In this document: positions 44,284 to 53,838 of the stretch, in pieces | Numbering within the stretch: position 1 is the first letter of the stretch | Layout of the letters: each line of letters starts with the position of its first letter | Source: Eulemur rufifrons | Taxonomy: Eukaryota > Chordata > Mammalia > Primates > Lemuridae | Length of the DNA stretch: 64,000 nt | Direction of reading: 5' to 3' | Assembly (NCBI RefSeq): GCF_041146395.1 | Contig: NC_091012.1 | Coordinates: 12,390,193 to 12,454,192, forward strand | Position numbers and translations under genes: made by a program | The notes under the pieces: model-generated | Seen by the model: only the letters and a program-made list of their open reading frames with translations | What the model was told of the DNA's origin: nothing | Databases searched by the model: none

Positions 44284-47004
44284 TTGCATCTACTTTTCTG
44301 TGAGAAATAAAACCCCTTGAAACCTAGAGAAGTTCTCAAATCATCCAGGAAGTCCAGGAGGTTGGTCACCTAACTGGTATCAGAACACAAATCTGGCCCT
44401 TGGTTTTTGCCCTAGTAACATTTACATTCCATTTGTCTTTTATTCTCCTGTGTAGAGTTTTTGACTATAAATAAATCCTGCTGTTAGTCTTTGACCTTTC
44501 ACCTTTGGCTCTTTGCATTTTGCAGATTTGTGCATTGTGCCGCTCTGGGGCATTGAGGATGCTCAACTCTCTTCATTGTGTGTCAATTACCTGACCTCTG
44601 CTAAAACATGCTCCTTTTTTTGTGCTGCTTTTATATCTGCTTTCTAAGTCGACATCTTCGCATTGGCCAGTATTGCAGTGATACAGGAACAATGCCACAT
44701 GGTCCCAGGATTTACTCCCTGACTCCCAGTCTTGCTGATCTCTCTGGAGCACCATCCTGCCTGGGGTTGCCATGAGGATGAGTGTTTCCCAGCTCTTCTC
44801 CACCTGCTGGCCTCTCAGTCAGGTCTCTTAACTCCACGTCCTGGAAGTTTCCTGACTTGTGCATAAGTCATTTACAGAAGTACTTCCCCAAGAATGATCT
44901 GTGGACCTGTGTTGATACTTGAACTGTCGGCTGTCTGTGCAAAAGATTTAAGTGCAGAAATTGAGAGTAAAAGTTCAGAAACGTTTTCAGTAATCTGACA
45001 TGGTCATGACATCCAAACATATGTACCAAATTAGATATTATTGGATCTGTGAGGTAGGTTGAGTGAGGCTTGAGTTGTTTAATAGCCTGGTATTGGTCCA
45101 TAAAGGTTTGGAAGTTTATAAATATATGGAAGTATTCCTTTGTCATGTGTGCTTTGAGAAGTACTGACCTATATCTCCTTCAATACTTTATAATACTAAT
45201 TTCTACTGACCCGGTCATTAATGATTAGCAAAGGAGGAAAGACATTGGATACAAAGTAAATATGTTCATTTCTTATTTATCTACAGATTCAGAGTTTCCT
45301 GTTCATGTCCCTGGTTCCTTTAAAGATTCTAGTAGTTTACTCCCAGACAGTCTGATCCCATAGGATTGGGCCTGAGAATTGGCATTGCTAACAACTCCCC
45401 CACCAAAGGATTTTGACACAGGAGTTTGGAAGGCTCATCCTTTGAGACAAGGTGCCCTGCAAGAAGAAAACGCTAATGGTGACCTCTCCGTTGTCAGGAA
45501 GTAGGAGAATACTTGGGGGCTGGCATGCTGTAGAGCTGTGGGGTCACTGGCGTCTAAATCTGCCCATTCAGAGACTGGTCCTTTTTGGGACCAGAAGATG
45601 CTCCAGTTTCCTTCTGAAGCTGAGATATTCATAACGTTTCTCCCAAAGCATTGAATCTGTATATGGAAAGAAAAAGAGGCTTTATGCTGCTTAATAGTAA
45701 ATTTTTCTAAGAATAGCGTCCATGCTAGTAATCAGAATAGCATGCCATGTTCCTCTCTCTGTTATTGGTGACTTTATTAAAATAAGACAGGGGGCATGCT
45801 TAGTCTTATTTCTCATTTATTTTTGGTCTCATTAGTATCATGACAAGATATCCAGAACCATGCAGCTCTTTGTAATAATGCCATTTCAAACAGAAAACAG
45901 ATTTTACACTGTCTGGCTCTTTGCCGTCATGCTTTTCCTAAAGCAAAATTAGTGTCTAGTTAAGTCACTTTCTCAGATTATATTCTTTCTAGTGTGAATA
46001 TTTTATATTCACAGACATCCCTTAATTACCTGGACTTAAGATGACAAAAAACTCAACCAGATCATTGTTTGGGGAGATTCTGCATTTTCCATGTTCCCGT
46101 GGGCCAGGACACCGTGTGGGGGCAGTGACCAGAGGCACAGCCAGAGGGGATGCCGAATACAGGTGACCACCTGCTCACACCACAGGTGTTTATCTGGTGC
46201 CTGGAATAAATCACTTGGGGTTATTTACTATGGGGAGGGGTGTGTGTGTGAAAAAGAAATCTCCTTAGAACTTTCTAGAGGAAGCAAGCCTCTTTCTCCA
46301 CAACACAAGGGCTTTGTGTCTTATTTTTGATACAGGGAATTTTAGGGACCAAGGTAAGTATGACCCAGTTCTAAGAAATTTCCTAAACACCTTAAAGCTT
46401 TGAATACAAGTCCCAGCCACCAGACCCCAGGGGCAGAGCAGGAAGGAGGCTCAGACATGATACCAAACAGAGGTGAATGCTGGACACGTCACCCTGTAAC
46501 CGTTTGGCAGACAAGCGCAGGCGTGAGAATGAACTGCAGCCGGCTCACTTACAGCATGAATGAGCTCCTAGTGTCAGGGCACTGCAGGGAGCAGAGGGGA
46601 CCCTGGGGCGGGCAAGGCACAGGCACCGGCTCCCGCACACTGAGCTACATCCAGCTCCGGCATCATCACGCCTTGTTCCGAGACTTCCAGGCTCACATTG
46701 CATCAGCTTTCACAGGACTCTGACTAACATGTTCCCTGCTGCAATGGAAGATTCTGAGAATGAACCTGAGGGAAGGAAATGTCACTATTGTGTGGGGCTG
46801 AGTTTTTGTTTACCTTTTCAAAGAGACCTGGCTGGCCTCGCTGAGGCCTGACTGACAAAGGATTGTACAATCCTGAGAGAGAGGTCCACAGGCAGAAGCC
46901 AGGATTCAGAGGTCGCACAAGAGGAATCATTCTGGTTAACTCTGGGAGCCCGATGTCAGCATGTTGCAGCCCTAAATCCAGCATGTTCTCTCAGCCACAG
47001 CCCC
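44284..47004. other. Intergenic sequence with DNA-transposon-like scraps
   Basis: Fragments at about 44880-45170 and 45350-45425 ('gattgggcctgagaattggc') look like hAT-type MER elements, but they are too short or diverged to name. No gene is recognised. Confidence 0.45.
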
Positions 47005-47345
47005 GTGCTAGCGTTAGTTTCCTAGGGCTGCCATGAGAAAGTACCACCGACCGGGCAGCTTAGGCAGCGGAAACTGCTGTCTCACAGTTCTGGGGCCGGA
47101 CTCTGAGGTCAGGGTGTCAGCAGGGTGGGCTCCTCCCTCTCTCTGTGCTGTGTCCCAATCTCCTCTTCTTAGAAAGACTCCAGGCATATAGGGGCCCACC
47201 CTAATGACCTCATTTTAACTTAATCGCCTCTTTAGAGACTCCAAATACAGTATATAAAGATCCAAATACAGTCACATACTGAGGTCCTGGGGGTTGGGGC
47301 TTCAACACATGAACTTGGAAGGGGCACATTTCAGCCGTAGCATTC
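47005..47345 (-). mobile_element. MLT1-type MaLR LTR
   Basis: The plus strand reads 'gttagtttcctagggctgcc', 'ctcacagttctggggccgga', 'ggcccaccctaatgacctca' and 'ggggttggggcttcaacaca', the reverse of an MLT1 LTR. The provirus inserted about 50 bp beyond its end. Confidence 0.88.
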
Positions 47346-47396
47346 CCAAATCATCACTGTGATCCCCGTACTCAGCAAGTGCACCCCAAGTGGGCA

Positions 47397-47402
47397 TCCA
47401 CT
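47397..47402. repeat. Target-site duplication, left (TCCACT)
   Basis: The six bases TCCACT directly precede the TG start of the 5' LTR and are repeated exactly after the CA end of the 3' LTR at 53833-53838. Six-base duplications are typical of class II proviruses. Confidence 0.95.
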
Positions 47403-48367
47403 TGTTGAGCCTAAGAATACTGAGTTATAGAAATGCCCCCTGTATTTCTGGAGACAAGATTTGATTTCAGAAGTCAAATAAGGCTTTGCCTTAAGGAAAA
47501 AATAAATGTGTTAGTTCAAGAGCTGCCTCGTCTCAGGAGGGTGTCTTGCTGGTCAGTAGAAGCTGCATCTCAAGGAGACAGCTGTAAACTGGGCCTTTGG
47601 TTCTCACCTGTTTTGAAAGACAAGGCAGGCCTCCCTTAGGACAAAAGGTTGATGGTACTGCTGACAGGTGGACTCCCGGAGATGAGAGCTAATCAGATAG
47701 ATATGCTAATGCCCAAGCCGGGCCCAGATGGAATCATGAGGTTAAAGTAATTAACACAAAGCACAGCCCATGTTGACTTCTAGAATCATCTCTGTCTCCA
47801 AGAACACAATCACCGGAGCCAAGATGTCTCTGTTTGTTGCTAAAGTAATAGCCTTATCATAAAACTTAGAAGTTTGCCCCAAGACGATTTTATAACTCAT
47901 TGTTCCCCTAGTTAGAGTTAGTTAAAGGATATGTAATGGCCTTTTAGGAGACTTTGACCCTAAAGCAAACTGCCTGTTAGTATGAAAATCCCATTGCCCT
48001 TGGCAACCAGAGCCTGTATGTACCCTATATAATACCTGTGTGGAGTTTCAGTCGGGGAGATATTTTATGCGGGTAAAATATTTCCATCTGGATACCCTCC
48101 TTTATCTATTTTCATAAACTTTCACTTTATAAACTATATCTTTGGCTCTGTGTATTATTATTGCCATTACTTTATATTTTTATTTCTGTTTCCTACTATA
48201 TTTTTCATCCTTTGCGATGACCCCTGCCTGAGAGACCGGATCGGAAGAAAAAACCTCTTTGCAGGGAGCGTAGCTAACTCCCTGCAAACTGGCGTAGTCA
48301 ACTTAGAGACCTGATCAGAACAAAGAGAAAAGGACCTCATTGCGGGGAGCGTAGCTAACTCCCCGAA
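47403..48367 (+). mobile_element. Proviral 5' LTR, 965 bp
   Basis: Starts TGTTGAGCC. A TATA-like box 'tatataa' lies at 48026-48032, so the U3/R boundary probably lies about 30 bp further on. The final 150 bp consists of two tandem units (48231-48304 and from 48305), each holding 'gcgtagctaactccc'. The expected terminal CA is CA in the 3' LTR but reads AA here (48366-48367), a single substitution. The 3' LTR is the same length. Confidence 0.95.
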
Positions 48368-48388
48368 AACTGGCGTAGTCGGCAGGAT
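48231..48388 (+). repeat. Tandem duplication of the U5 end and primer-site region
   Basis: Unit 1 (48231-48304) and unit 2 (48305 to about 48380, running on into the primer site) both read: 'agagacc.gatc.gaa', an A-rich stretch, 'acctc.ttgc.gggagcgtag', 'ctaactccc', then 'aactggcgtagtc'. In unit 1 the 'tggcgtagtc' at 48290-48299 is a 10-base stub of the primer-binding site, now inside the LTR. In unit 2 it extends into the full 18-base site. The same arrangement is present in the 3' LTR, where the stub (53755-53764) has one change. Confidence 0.92.
48371..48388 (+). promoter_or_regulatory. Primer-binding site for tRNA-Ser
   Basis: The 18 bases 'tggcgtagtcggcaggat' lie three bases past the LTR end. 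Their reverse complement ends in 'cgactacgcca', which is the acceptor end of mammalian tRNA-Ser (AGA/UGA-type, whose 5' end is 'gtagtcg') with its CCA. The match appears complete. Tryptophan, lysine or proline tRNAs do not fit. Many betaretroviruses use tRNA-Lys, so a serine primer is notable. Confidence 0.85.
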
Positions 48389-48556
48389 ACTCCGATAGGG
48401 TCTTGAAGGCAAAAGGCTTTGCTCGAGCGAAGAGTTCCCGAATTGCATCGCAAGGGACCTGGAGTGGATTGAAAGTCGCGCGCATGTCTTACCTAGTGAG
48501 AGGTAAGTGAACATCTCCAGGGCAAAGTAAATTATTATTCTGTCCGGATTAAAATA

Positions 48557-49650
48557 ATGAGGAAGACTATCTTTTCTGAGTATGTGGAATTGTTGAGAGC
48601 TTATTAAAGAGTACTAGAGTAATTGCCAAAAAGAAAAATCTCGAGAAATTGTTACATTTAATTTCCAAGCACTGTGATTGGTTCCCACCTCCGGGTGAGT
48701 TCAAGCTACAGCAAAAGTAGTTGGCACTGAAAACATGAAAAGCGCTCCAAAAATAAATAAATTAATTAATTAATTAAATTCCTCTATGTATTTAAAAGCT
48801 CTGCTCTTTAATTTCTCAAGCTCTACAGCTGTTTCATTCTAACTCAGAATTCTCTTTTAGCGAGACAGAGGATATCCGTCCTAAAATAAGCTTAGTAAAA
48901 GATCTGGAGCCTGTTTTTAGCAGAAAAGAGAAGGTCAATTGGGACCTTCCGTCTGCATTGGGCCAGGATAAGACAAAGCTAATAAAAGTAGGTACCGACC
49001 CTCTTCTCGGGTCTATGGAAAATATAGAAAAGAGAAAAAGAAAGAATTCTAAAGGAGAACTTTCACTTTAAGAGCTCTCTGCGCAGCTCAAGTCAGCTGC
49101 TTTAAGCTTGGGAACCGCTACTTTCTAATACAAATGATTCCCAGAAACATGAACCACCCTTGAGAGAGGCTATTAAAAAAACTTTTAAAGAACAAACTAA
49201 GATCTTAGAAAAGATGATCAGGTTATTGCTCAAATTCAACAGTGCTGTATTAGAACATAAGAGAAGATAGCTTCTCCTAAACGGTCTGTGTTTTCTTGTG
49301 TAAGATGTTAAAGAAAATGTTAATGAAACTTATGTAGATTTTATTACTAGATTACAAGATGTGCAAAAAACGGTTAGTCCACCTGACTTAAAAAATTTAA
49401 TATTACATATATTGGCTTTTAATAATACTAATTCAAAATGTTAGCGGCTTTTACATCCGCCGCTCAAAAAAAAAAAAAAAAAAAAAAAGGGTTTCGCCGA
49501 AAAGTTAAATCAGAGGCTTTTAAAATACAAATGTTGGCTGAGGCTAGCAGTGGGAAAGGCATTCCCAGAAAGCAAAAAACTGTCGTAAAATGTCTCGATT
49601 ACGGCCGTAAAGGACATTTTGGAAAAAAAAAAAAAAATTATAAACAACTT
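48557..49650 (+). pseudogene. gag: gag remnant: matrix start, capsid end and nucleocapsid
   Basis: Gag builds the virion core. A plausible matrix start is the ATG at 48557; its frame stops at about 48605 (MRKTIFSEYVELLRAY then stop), and matrix-like coding continues in another frame. A purine-rich, stop-containing stretch follows. A capsid C-terminal piece with a major-homology-region pattern (ETYVDFITRLQ) is at about 49325-49365, and most of the capsid before it is missing. The frame from 49438 carries a basic lysine-rich stretch over an A23 run (49466-49488), then one zinc-knuckle relic at 49591-49620 (CLDYGRKGHF). In that relic the second cysteine of the CCHC set has become tyrosine. A second A14 run follows at 49623-49636. 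No functional Gag can be made. Confidence 0.85.
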
Positions 49651-49865
49651 TCCGGAGCTTTTATCACTGACTGGAGCTCTCTTACCTTAAAAGGGATTTC
49701 AGTACATTTGGATATAGTTGATTCAGATTACTCAGAAAAAATTTCAGTTATGATGAGTTCCAATTTTGATTATCTTATTCAGGCTAGAAACCGTATTGCA
49801 CAACTTCTATTGTTACCTTATATACAGATGTTCTAAGGCAAGGAGGTTTTGGGAGTACTGGAACT
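49650..49865 (+). pseudogene. dUTPase domain remnant
   Basis: The frame that carries the zinc knuckle continues into a dUTPase domain. The conserved active-site motif survives as IVDSDYSEKI at about 49714-49743, and RNRIAQL (about 49792-49812) is the next motif. The frame ends at 49836, but the last, glycine-rich motif (RQGGFGSTG, 49836-49862) is intact in a different frame, so a one-base shift lies just before 49836. dUTPase keeps uracil out of retroviral DNA. Its position between nucleocapsid and protease is characteristic of betaretroviruses. In functional members it is reached by a frameshift; here it is in frame with the nucleocapsid, probably because of indels in the A-runs. Confidence 0.85.
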
Positions 49866-50345
49866 AAAGTATATTGGCAAACTTTTATTAATGACCAAAG
49901 ACCTCAATTAGAAATTAAGTTAAATGGCAAATCTTTTGTTGGACTTGTAGATACTGGAGCTGATGTTACAATTATTTCTAAAAGTTTTTGGCCAAAGGCT
50001 TGGCCTTTACAACAAGTTCCTACTGTTCTTACCGGAATAAGAACGATGACTGACATATTTCAAAATCGACAAATTTTAAATTGTTCAGGTCCTGATGGAC
50101 AGATAGCCACTTTAAAACCTTTCGTGGCTAACATCACTATTAATTTGTGGGGAAGAGATTTGTTACAGCAATGGGGAGCATACATCAATATACCTAATAC
50201 ATCTGCTCCTGCTAAACAGATTATGTTAAATATGAATTATAACCCTTGCTTTGGTTTGGGTAAAAGGAGCCAAGGGGCTAAGACTTTTGAGGCAACAAAG
50301 GCACATACTTCTCGGCATGGTTTATGCTATCCAAATTTTGGATAG
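49863..50345 (+). pseudogene. pro: Retroviral aspartic protease region
   Basis: One frame is open from the dUTPase glycine-rich end to a stop at 50343-50345. It contains the catalytic LVDTGADVTII motif (DTGA at 49950-49961). The second conserved protease segment is visible as the NLWGRDLLQQWGA stretch at about 50145-50180. A glycine-patch-like tail (NPCFGLGKRSQG) follows. The protease would cleave Gag and Pol precursors. The core looks unbroken, but no normal route of expression remains because both upstream and downstream frames are damaged. Confidence 0.88.
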
Positions 50346-50605
50346 CGGCCACTGCTGCTGAAAAGCACCATTATGCTCTGGCTTTAAATTGGATATCACA
50401 AAAGCCTATATGGACAGAGCAGTGGCCGCTAAACCAAGAAAAATTGGGTGCTCTTCAAATATTAGTAGAAGAACAATTACAAGCAGGACATATAAAGGAG
50501 TCCACCAGTCCGTGGAATTCTCCTGTATTTGTTATTAAAAAGAAATCTGGCAAATGGCAAATGTTAACTGATTTAAAAATAATCAATATAATTATACAAT
50601 TAATA
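50324..50605 (+). pseudogene. pol: Reverse transcriptase, N-terminal fragment only
   Basis: A frame beginning around 50324 overlaps the end of the protease by about 20 bases. It holds the RT finger-domain start: [13 protein letters not shown], then the motif [20 protein letters not shown], then [11 protein letters not shown]. It ends abruptly near 50590-50605, where the sequence passes directly into the integrase zinc-binding region in another frame. The palm with the YxDD active site, the connection domain and RNase H are all absent. A deletion of roughly 1.7-2 kb is inferred by comparison with complete betaretroviral pol genes. Confidence 0.9.
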
Positions 50606-51420
50606 ATCAAGCCAAACATATTGTTTCTCATTGTCCCACTTGTCAATTAATTAATCAGCCGAAATTTTCTGCAAGAGTTAATCCTCGAGGTCTCTCGCCA
50701 AATGAATTATGGCAAATAGATGTTACTCATATTCCTAAATTTGACAAGTTAGGTATTGTACATATTACTGTAGATACTTATTCCGGCCTTATTATGGCTA
50801 CACCATCCTCTGGAAAAACTGTTAGACATGTACTTTCACATTTACACTCCTGTTTTGTATAAATGGGAGTCCCAGCCACCATTAAAACTGACAATGGCCC
50901 TGCTTACACTAGTCATTCTTTTGCAGCTTTTTGTATTAAATGGGACATCAAGCACATTACTGGCATTCCTTATAATCCTCAAGGACAAGGTATTATAGAA
51001 CGTACACATCAAACTTTAAAAAACATGTTATTAAAACAAAAAGGGGGAGGTAGACAGTCTCCCAAAGACAGAATAAATCAAGCCTTATTTACCTTAAATT
51101 TTTTGAATATTCGTAAGGAAGATAAATTAACAGCAATAGAAAAGCATTGGAATGGGAGTCCACAATCAGACTCTTTCCCTCACCAGCCTATCTGGTGGAA
51201 AGATGATGTAGAAAATAAATGGAAAAAAGGATGGGCAAAGGTGTGGGGGAGAGTTTTTGCTTGTGTTTTGACAGATGACAGACCAACAGTCTGGATTCCA
51301 AGCAGAAGAATCAAACCCAAGCAGAAGACACGTCAGGCACAGACCATGACGTGGGGACAGCTGAAGAGAACATACAAAGAAGCAGACAGGATATTGAACC
51401 GGACATCTGTACCTAAAACG
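50605..51420 (+). pseudogene. pol: Integrase region with one in-frame stop
   Basis: Integrase joins viral DNA to the host genome. The CC half of the HHCC zinc finger is present (HCPTCQ, cysteines at 50632 and 50641), but its two histidines are mostly lost to the pol deletion. The core triad is complete: D at 50719 (WQIDVTH), D at 50890 (KTDNGPAY) and E at 50998 (GIIERTHQ), with 56 and 35 residues between them. A TAA at 50860-50862 interrupts the core. The C-terminal domain (ACVLTDDRPTVWIPSRR) ends near 51315. The frame then runs on, without a stop, into the env leader. Confidence 0.9.
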
Positions 51421-52866
51421 TCTGTAAATCTTTTTCTTGCCATGATCTGCGTGGTGAGCATGGTGGTAAGAGTGTCTGGCAACCAGACACATCACTATTG
51501 GGCATTCTAAAATTACACCCACAGATATACCCCTTTGTAAGAAAATAATAATTTCTGATCCTAAAACTTGGGTACAATGGGACAATTATAGAGCTCACAT
51601 GGGGCACATTCTTGCTGGGTCCACATCTTATGGTGTTGTTCTAGACTGGAGTCCCTATGGACATCCTGTCTCCTCTCACAATCTTAAAAAGCTTCATTGG
51701 AATAAAACTGCCACCTCGATGTCTGTAAAAGACACTGACCTTAAAAGTCATATTACATGGCTCAATGATGGTAGGAGCTCTCCAGCTCCTCATATTTTAG
51801 ATGGCCCTATTCATGATCAATTGGGGAAAATATCAGCTGCTTTACACCCTTTGCAGGCCTGGATTAGCACACACACACTGGATACAAACAATAGCCGAGA
51901 ATGGACTTTTAATTTAAATTCTACTCATTATATTCAAGTTTGTGTTAGACTGCCTTACTTATTTATGATTGGACATGCTGTTTATAAAGAACCTTCTTTC
52001 CTAGTGACCTGTGACAACTGTTCTTATTATACCTGTATTAAGAATTCTATAAAGTTCAATCCTTATAAAGAAACACTTTATATTCTCAAAGCCAGAACAG
52101 GACTGTGGTTACCTGTTAAAATGAATAGAGTCTGGCAAGAAACACCACCAATGTTCCTTTTGGATAAACTACTTAACCACATTCTTAAACGTACAAAAAG
52201 ATTTATTGGTCTCTTAATAGCAGCTATTTTGGAAATCATTGCTGTCACTGCTTCTGCGGCCACCACAGGTGTGGCTCTGCATCAGACCGTTCAGACCACT
52301 GAATTTGTTCAAAATTGGCACCATGATTCAAATCAATTATGGTCTACCCAAAATCAAATTGACTCTAAATTAGCTACTCAAGTGGCTGACTTACAGCAAG
52401 CAGTCACCTTGTTGGGAGACCAGGTTATAAGTCTACAAAAGCAACTTAGACTTTGTTTCGATTGGAATATCACTCAATTTTGTGTTACACCTCACATATA
52501 TAATCAAACTTGGTTTCCTTGGGAAAACATCAAAAAACATCTACTTAATCAAGGAAATCTGACTGAAGAGATTGGAAACTTACAATAAGAAATATTAAGT
52601 ACCTTCAGTCACAAACTTAAATTGCTCTCTGAAGCTGACATTATTAATGACATCTCTTCTGGTTTGGAGTCAGCCGATCCACTTTATCAATCTTAAGATC
52701 TATGGGAGTTCCACTATTGTAACTTTTGGCATTATTTTAATCCTTTGCTTGTGTTTATTTATAGTCTGGAGAAAACTCCAAAGAAGACAAGAATCCGGAG
52801 ACCAACGCCTCGCTGTGATGGCTGTCCAACTCCATCAACTTTCTTCAAAAAATAAAAAAGGGGGAG
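51346..52866 (+). pseudogene. env: env remnant with preserved SU/TM junction
   Basis: Env is the surface protein for entry. A leader-like hydrophobic stretch (SVNLFLAMICVVSMVV, about 51421-51468) lies in the frame of integrase. A frame change near 51500 leads to the main frame, open to 52586 with its first ATG at 51599. This holds a shortened SU, six N-glycosylation sequons in all, a basic cleavage site RTKR ending at 52201, a hydrophobic fusion-peptide-like stretch from 52202, heptad-type coiled coil, and a CFDWNITQFC cysteine loop. A TAA at 52586-52588 and a further frame change near 52680 cut off the membrane anchor (IVTFGIILILCLCLFIVW) and basic tail found at about 52710-52790. The protein cannot be made as a unit. 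Confidence 0.9.
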
Positions 52867-52867
52867 A
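52854..52867 (+). promoter_or_regulatory. Polypurine tract
   Basis: 'aaaaaagggggaga' directly abuts the TG of the 3' LTR. It is the standard plus-strand primer site for reverse transcription. Confidence 0.95.
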
Positions 52868-53832
52868 TGTTGAGCCTAAGAATACTGAGTTATAGAAATG
52901 CCCCCTGTATTTCTGGAGACAAGATTTGATTTCAGAAGTCAAATAAGGCTTTGCCTTAAGGGAAAAATAAATGTGTTAGTTCAAGAGCTGCCTCGTCTCA
53001 CGAGGGTGTCTTGCTGGTCAGTAGAAGCTGCATCTCAAGGAGACAGCTGTAAACTGGGCCTTTGGTTCTCACCTGTTTTGAAAGACAAGGCAGGCCTCCC
53101 TTAGGACCAAAGGTTGATGGTACTGCTGACAGGTGGACCCCCGGAGATGAGAGCTAATCAGATAGATATGCTAATGCCCAAGCCGGGCCCAGATGGAATC
53201 ATGAGGTTAAAGTAATTAACACAAAGCACAGCCCATGTTGACTTCTGGGATCATCTCTGTCTCCAAGAACACAATCACCGGAGCCAAGATGTCTCTGTTT
53301 ATTGCTAAAGTAATAGCCTTATCATAAAACTTAGAAGTTTGCCCCAAGACGATTTTATAACTCATTGTTCCCCTAGTTAGAGTTAGTTAAAGGATATGTA
53401 ATGGCCTTTTAGGAGACTTTGACCCTAAAGCAAACTGCCTGTTAGTATGAAAATCCCATTGCCCTTGGCAACCAGAGCCTGTATGTACCCTATATAATAC
53501 CTGTGTGGAGTTTCAGTCGGGGAGATATTTTATGCGGGTAAAATATTTCCATCTGGATACCCTCCTTTATCTATTTTCATAAACTTTCACTTTATAAACT
53601 ATATTTTTGGCTCTGTGTATTATTATTGCCATTACTTTATATTTTTATTTCTGTTTCCTACTATATTTTTCATCCTTTGCGATGACCCCTGCCTGAGAGA
53701 CCTGATCGGAAGAAAAAACCTCTTTGCAGGGAGCGTAGCTAACTCCCTGCAAACTGGTGTAGTCAACTTAGAGACCTGATCAGAACAAAGAGAAAAGGAC
53801 CTCTTTGCGGGGAGCGTAGCTAACTCCCCGCA
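52868..53832 (+). mobile_element. Proviral 3' LTR, 965 bp
   Basis: Starts TGTTGAGCC and ends CCCCGCA. It is the same length as the 5' LTR, and by eye it differs at about a dozen substitutions with no indels. It contains the same TATA-like box (about 53491-53497) and the same U5 tandem units, with the internal primer-site stub reading 'tggtgtagtc' at 53755-53764. Confidence 0.95.
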
Positions 53833-53838
53833 TCCACT
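53833..53838. repeat. Target-site duplication, right (TCCACT)
   Basis: An exact copy of 47397-47402 immediately after the 3' LTR. Confidence 0.95.

Larger units (their letters stand above)
47397..53838 (+). mobile_element. Class II (betaretrovirus-like) endogenous provirus, defective
   Basis: A complete proviral frame of about 6.4 kb including the flanking 6-bp target duplication TCCACT (47397-47402 and 53833-53838). Order: 5' LTR, primer-binding site, gag, dUTPase/protease, partial RT, integrase, env, polypurine tract, 3' LTR. A dUTPase ahead of the protease, a 6-bp duplication and the env style all fit the betaretrovirus/HERV-K-like class. The interior is about 4.5 kb, well short of the 7 kb or so usual for this class. 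The loss falls in the gag capsid, most of RT, RNase H, and part of env SU. Every gene is broken by stops or frame changes. By eye the two LTRs differ at about 12 of 965 sites, which implies a recent insertion. Confidence 0.95.

Noticed and set aside
47433..47639. Identical 68-codon frames in the two LTRs (also 52898-53104)
   Set aside because: They lie at the start of U3. The identity reflects the recent shared origin of the LTRs, not coding constraint.
48750..48785. TTAA-type tetranucleotide run in gag considered as a TTAA-target transposon junction
   Set aside because: It is a simple short tandem run ('aattaattaattaatt') with no inverted repeats or transposon sequence around it.
51166..51585. 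A 139-codon minus-strand frame opposite the provirus pol/env
   Set aside because: It is antisense to recognisable integrase and env sequence and has no antisense gene features of its own.
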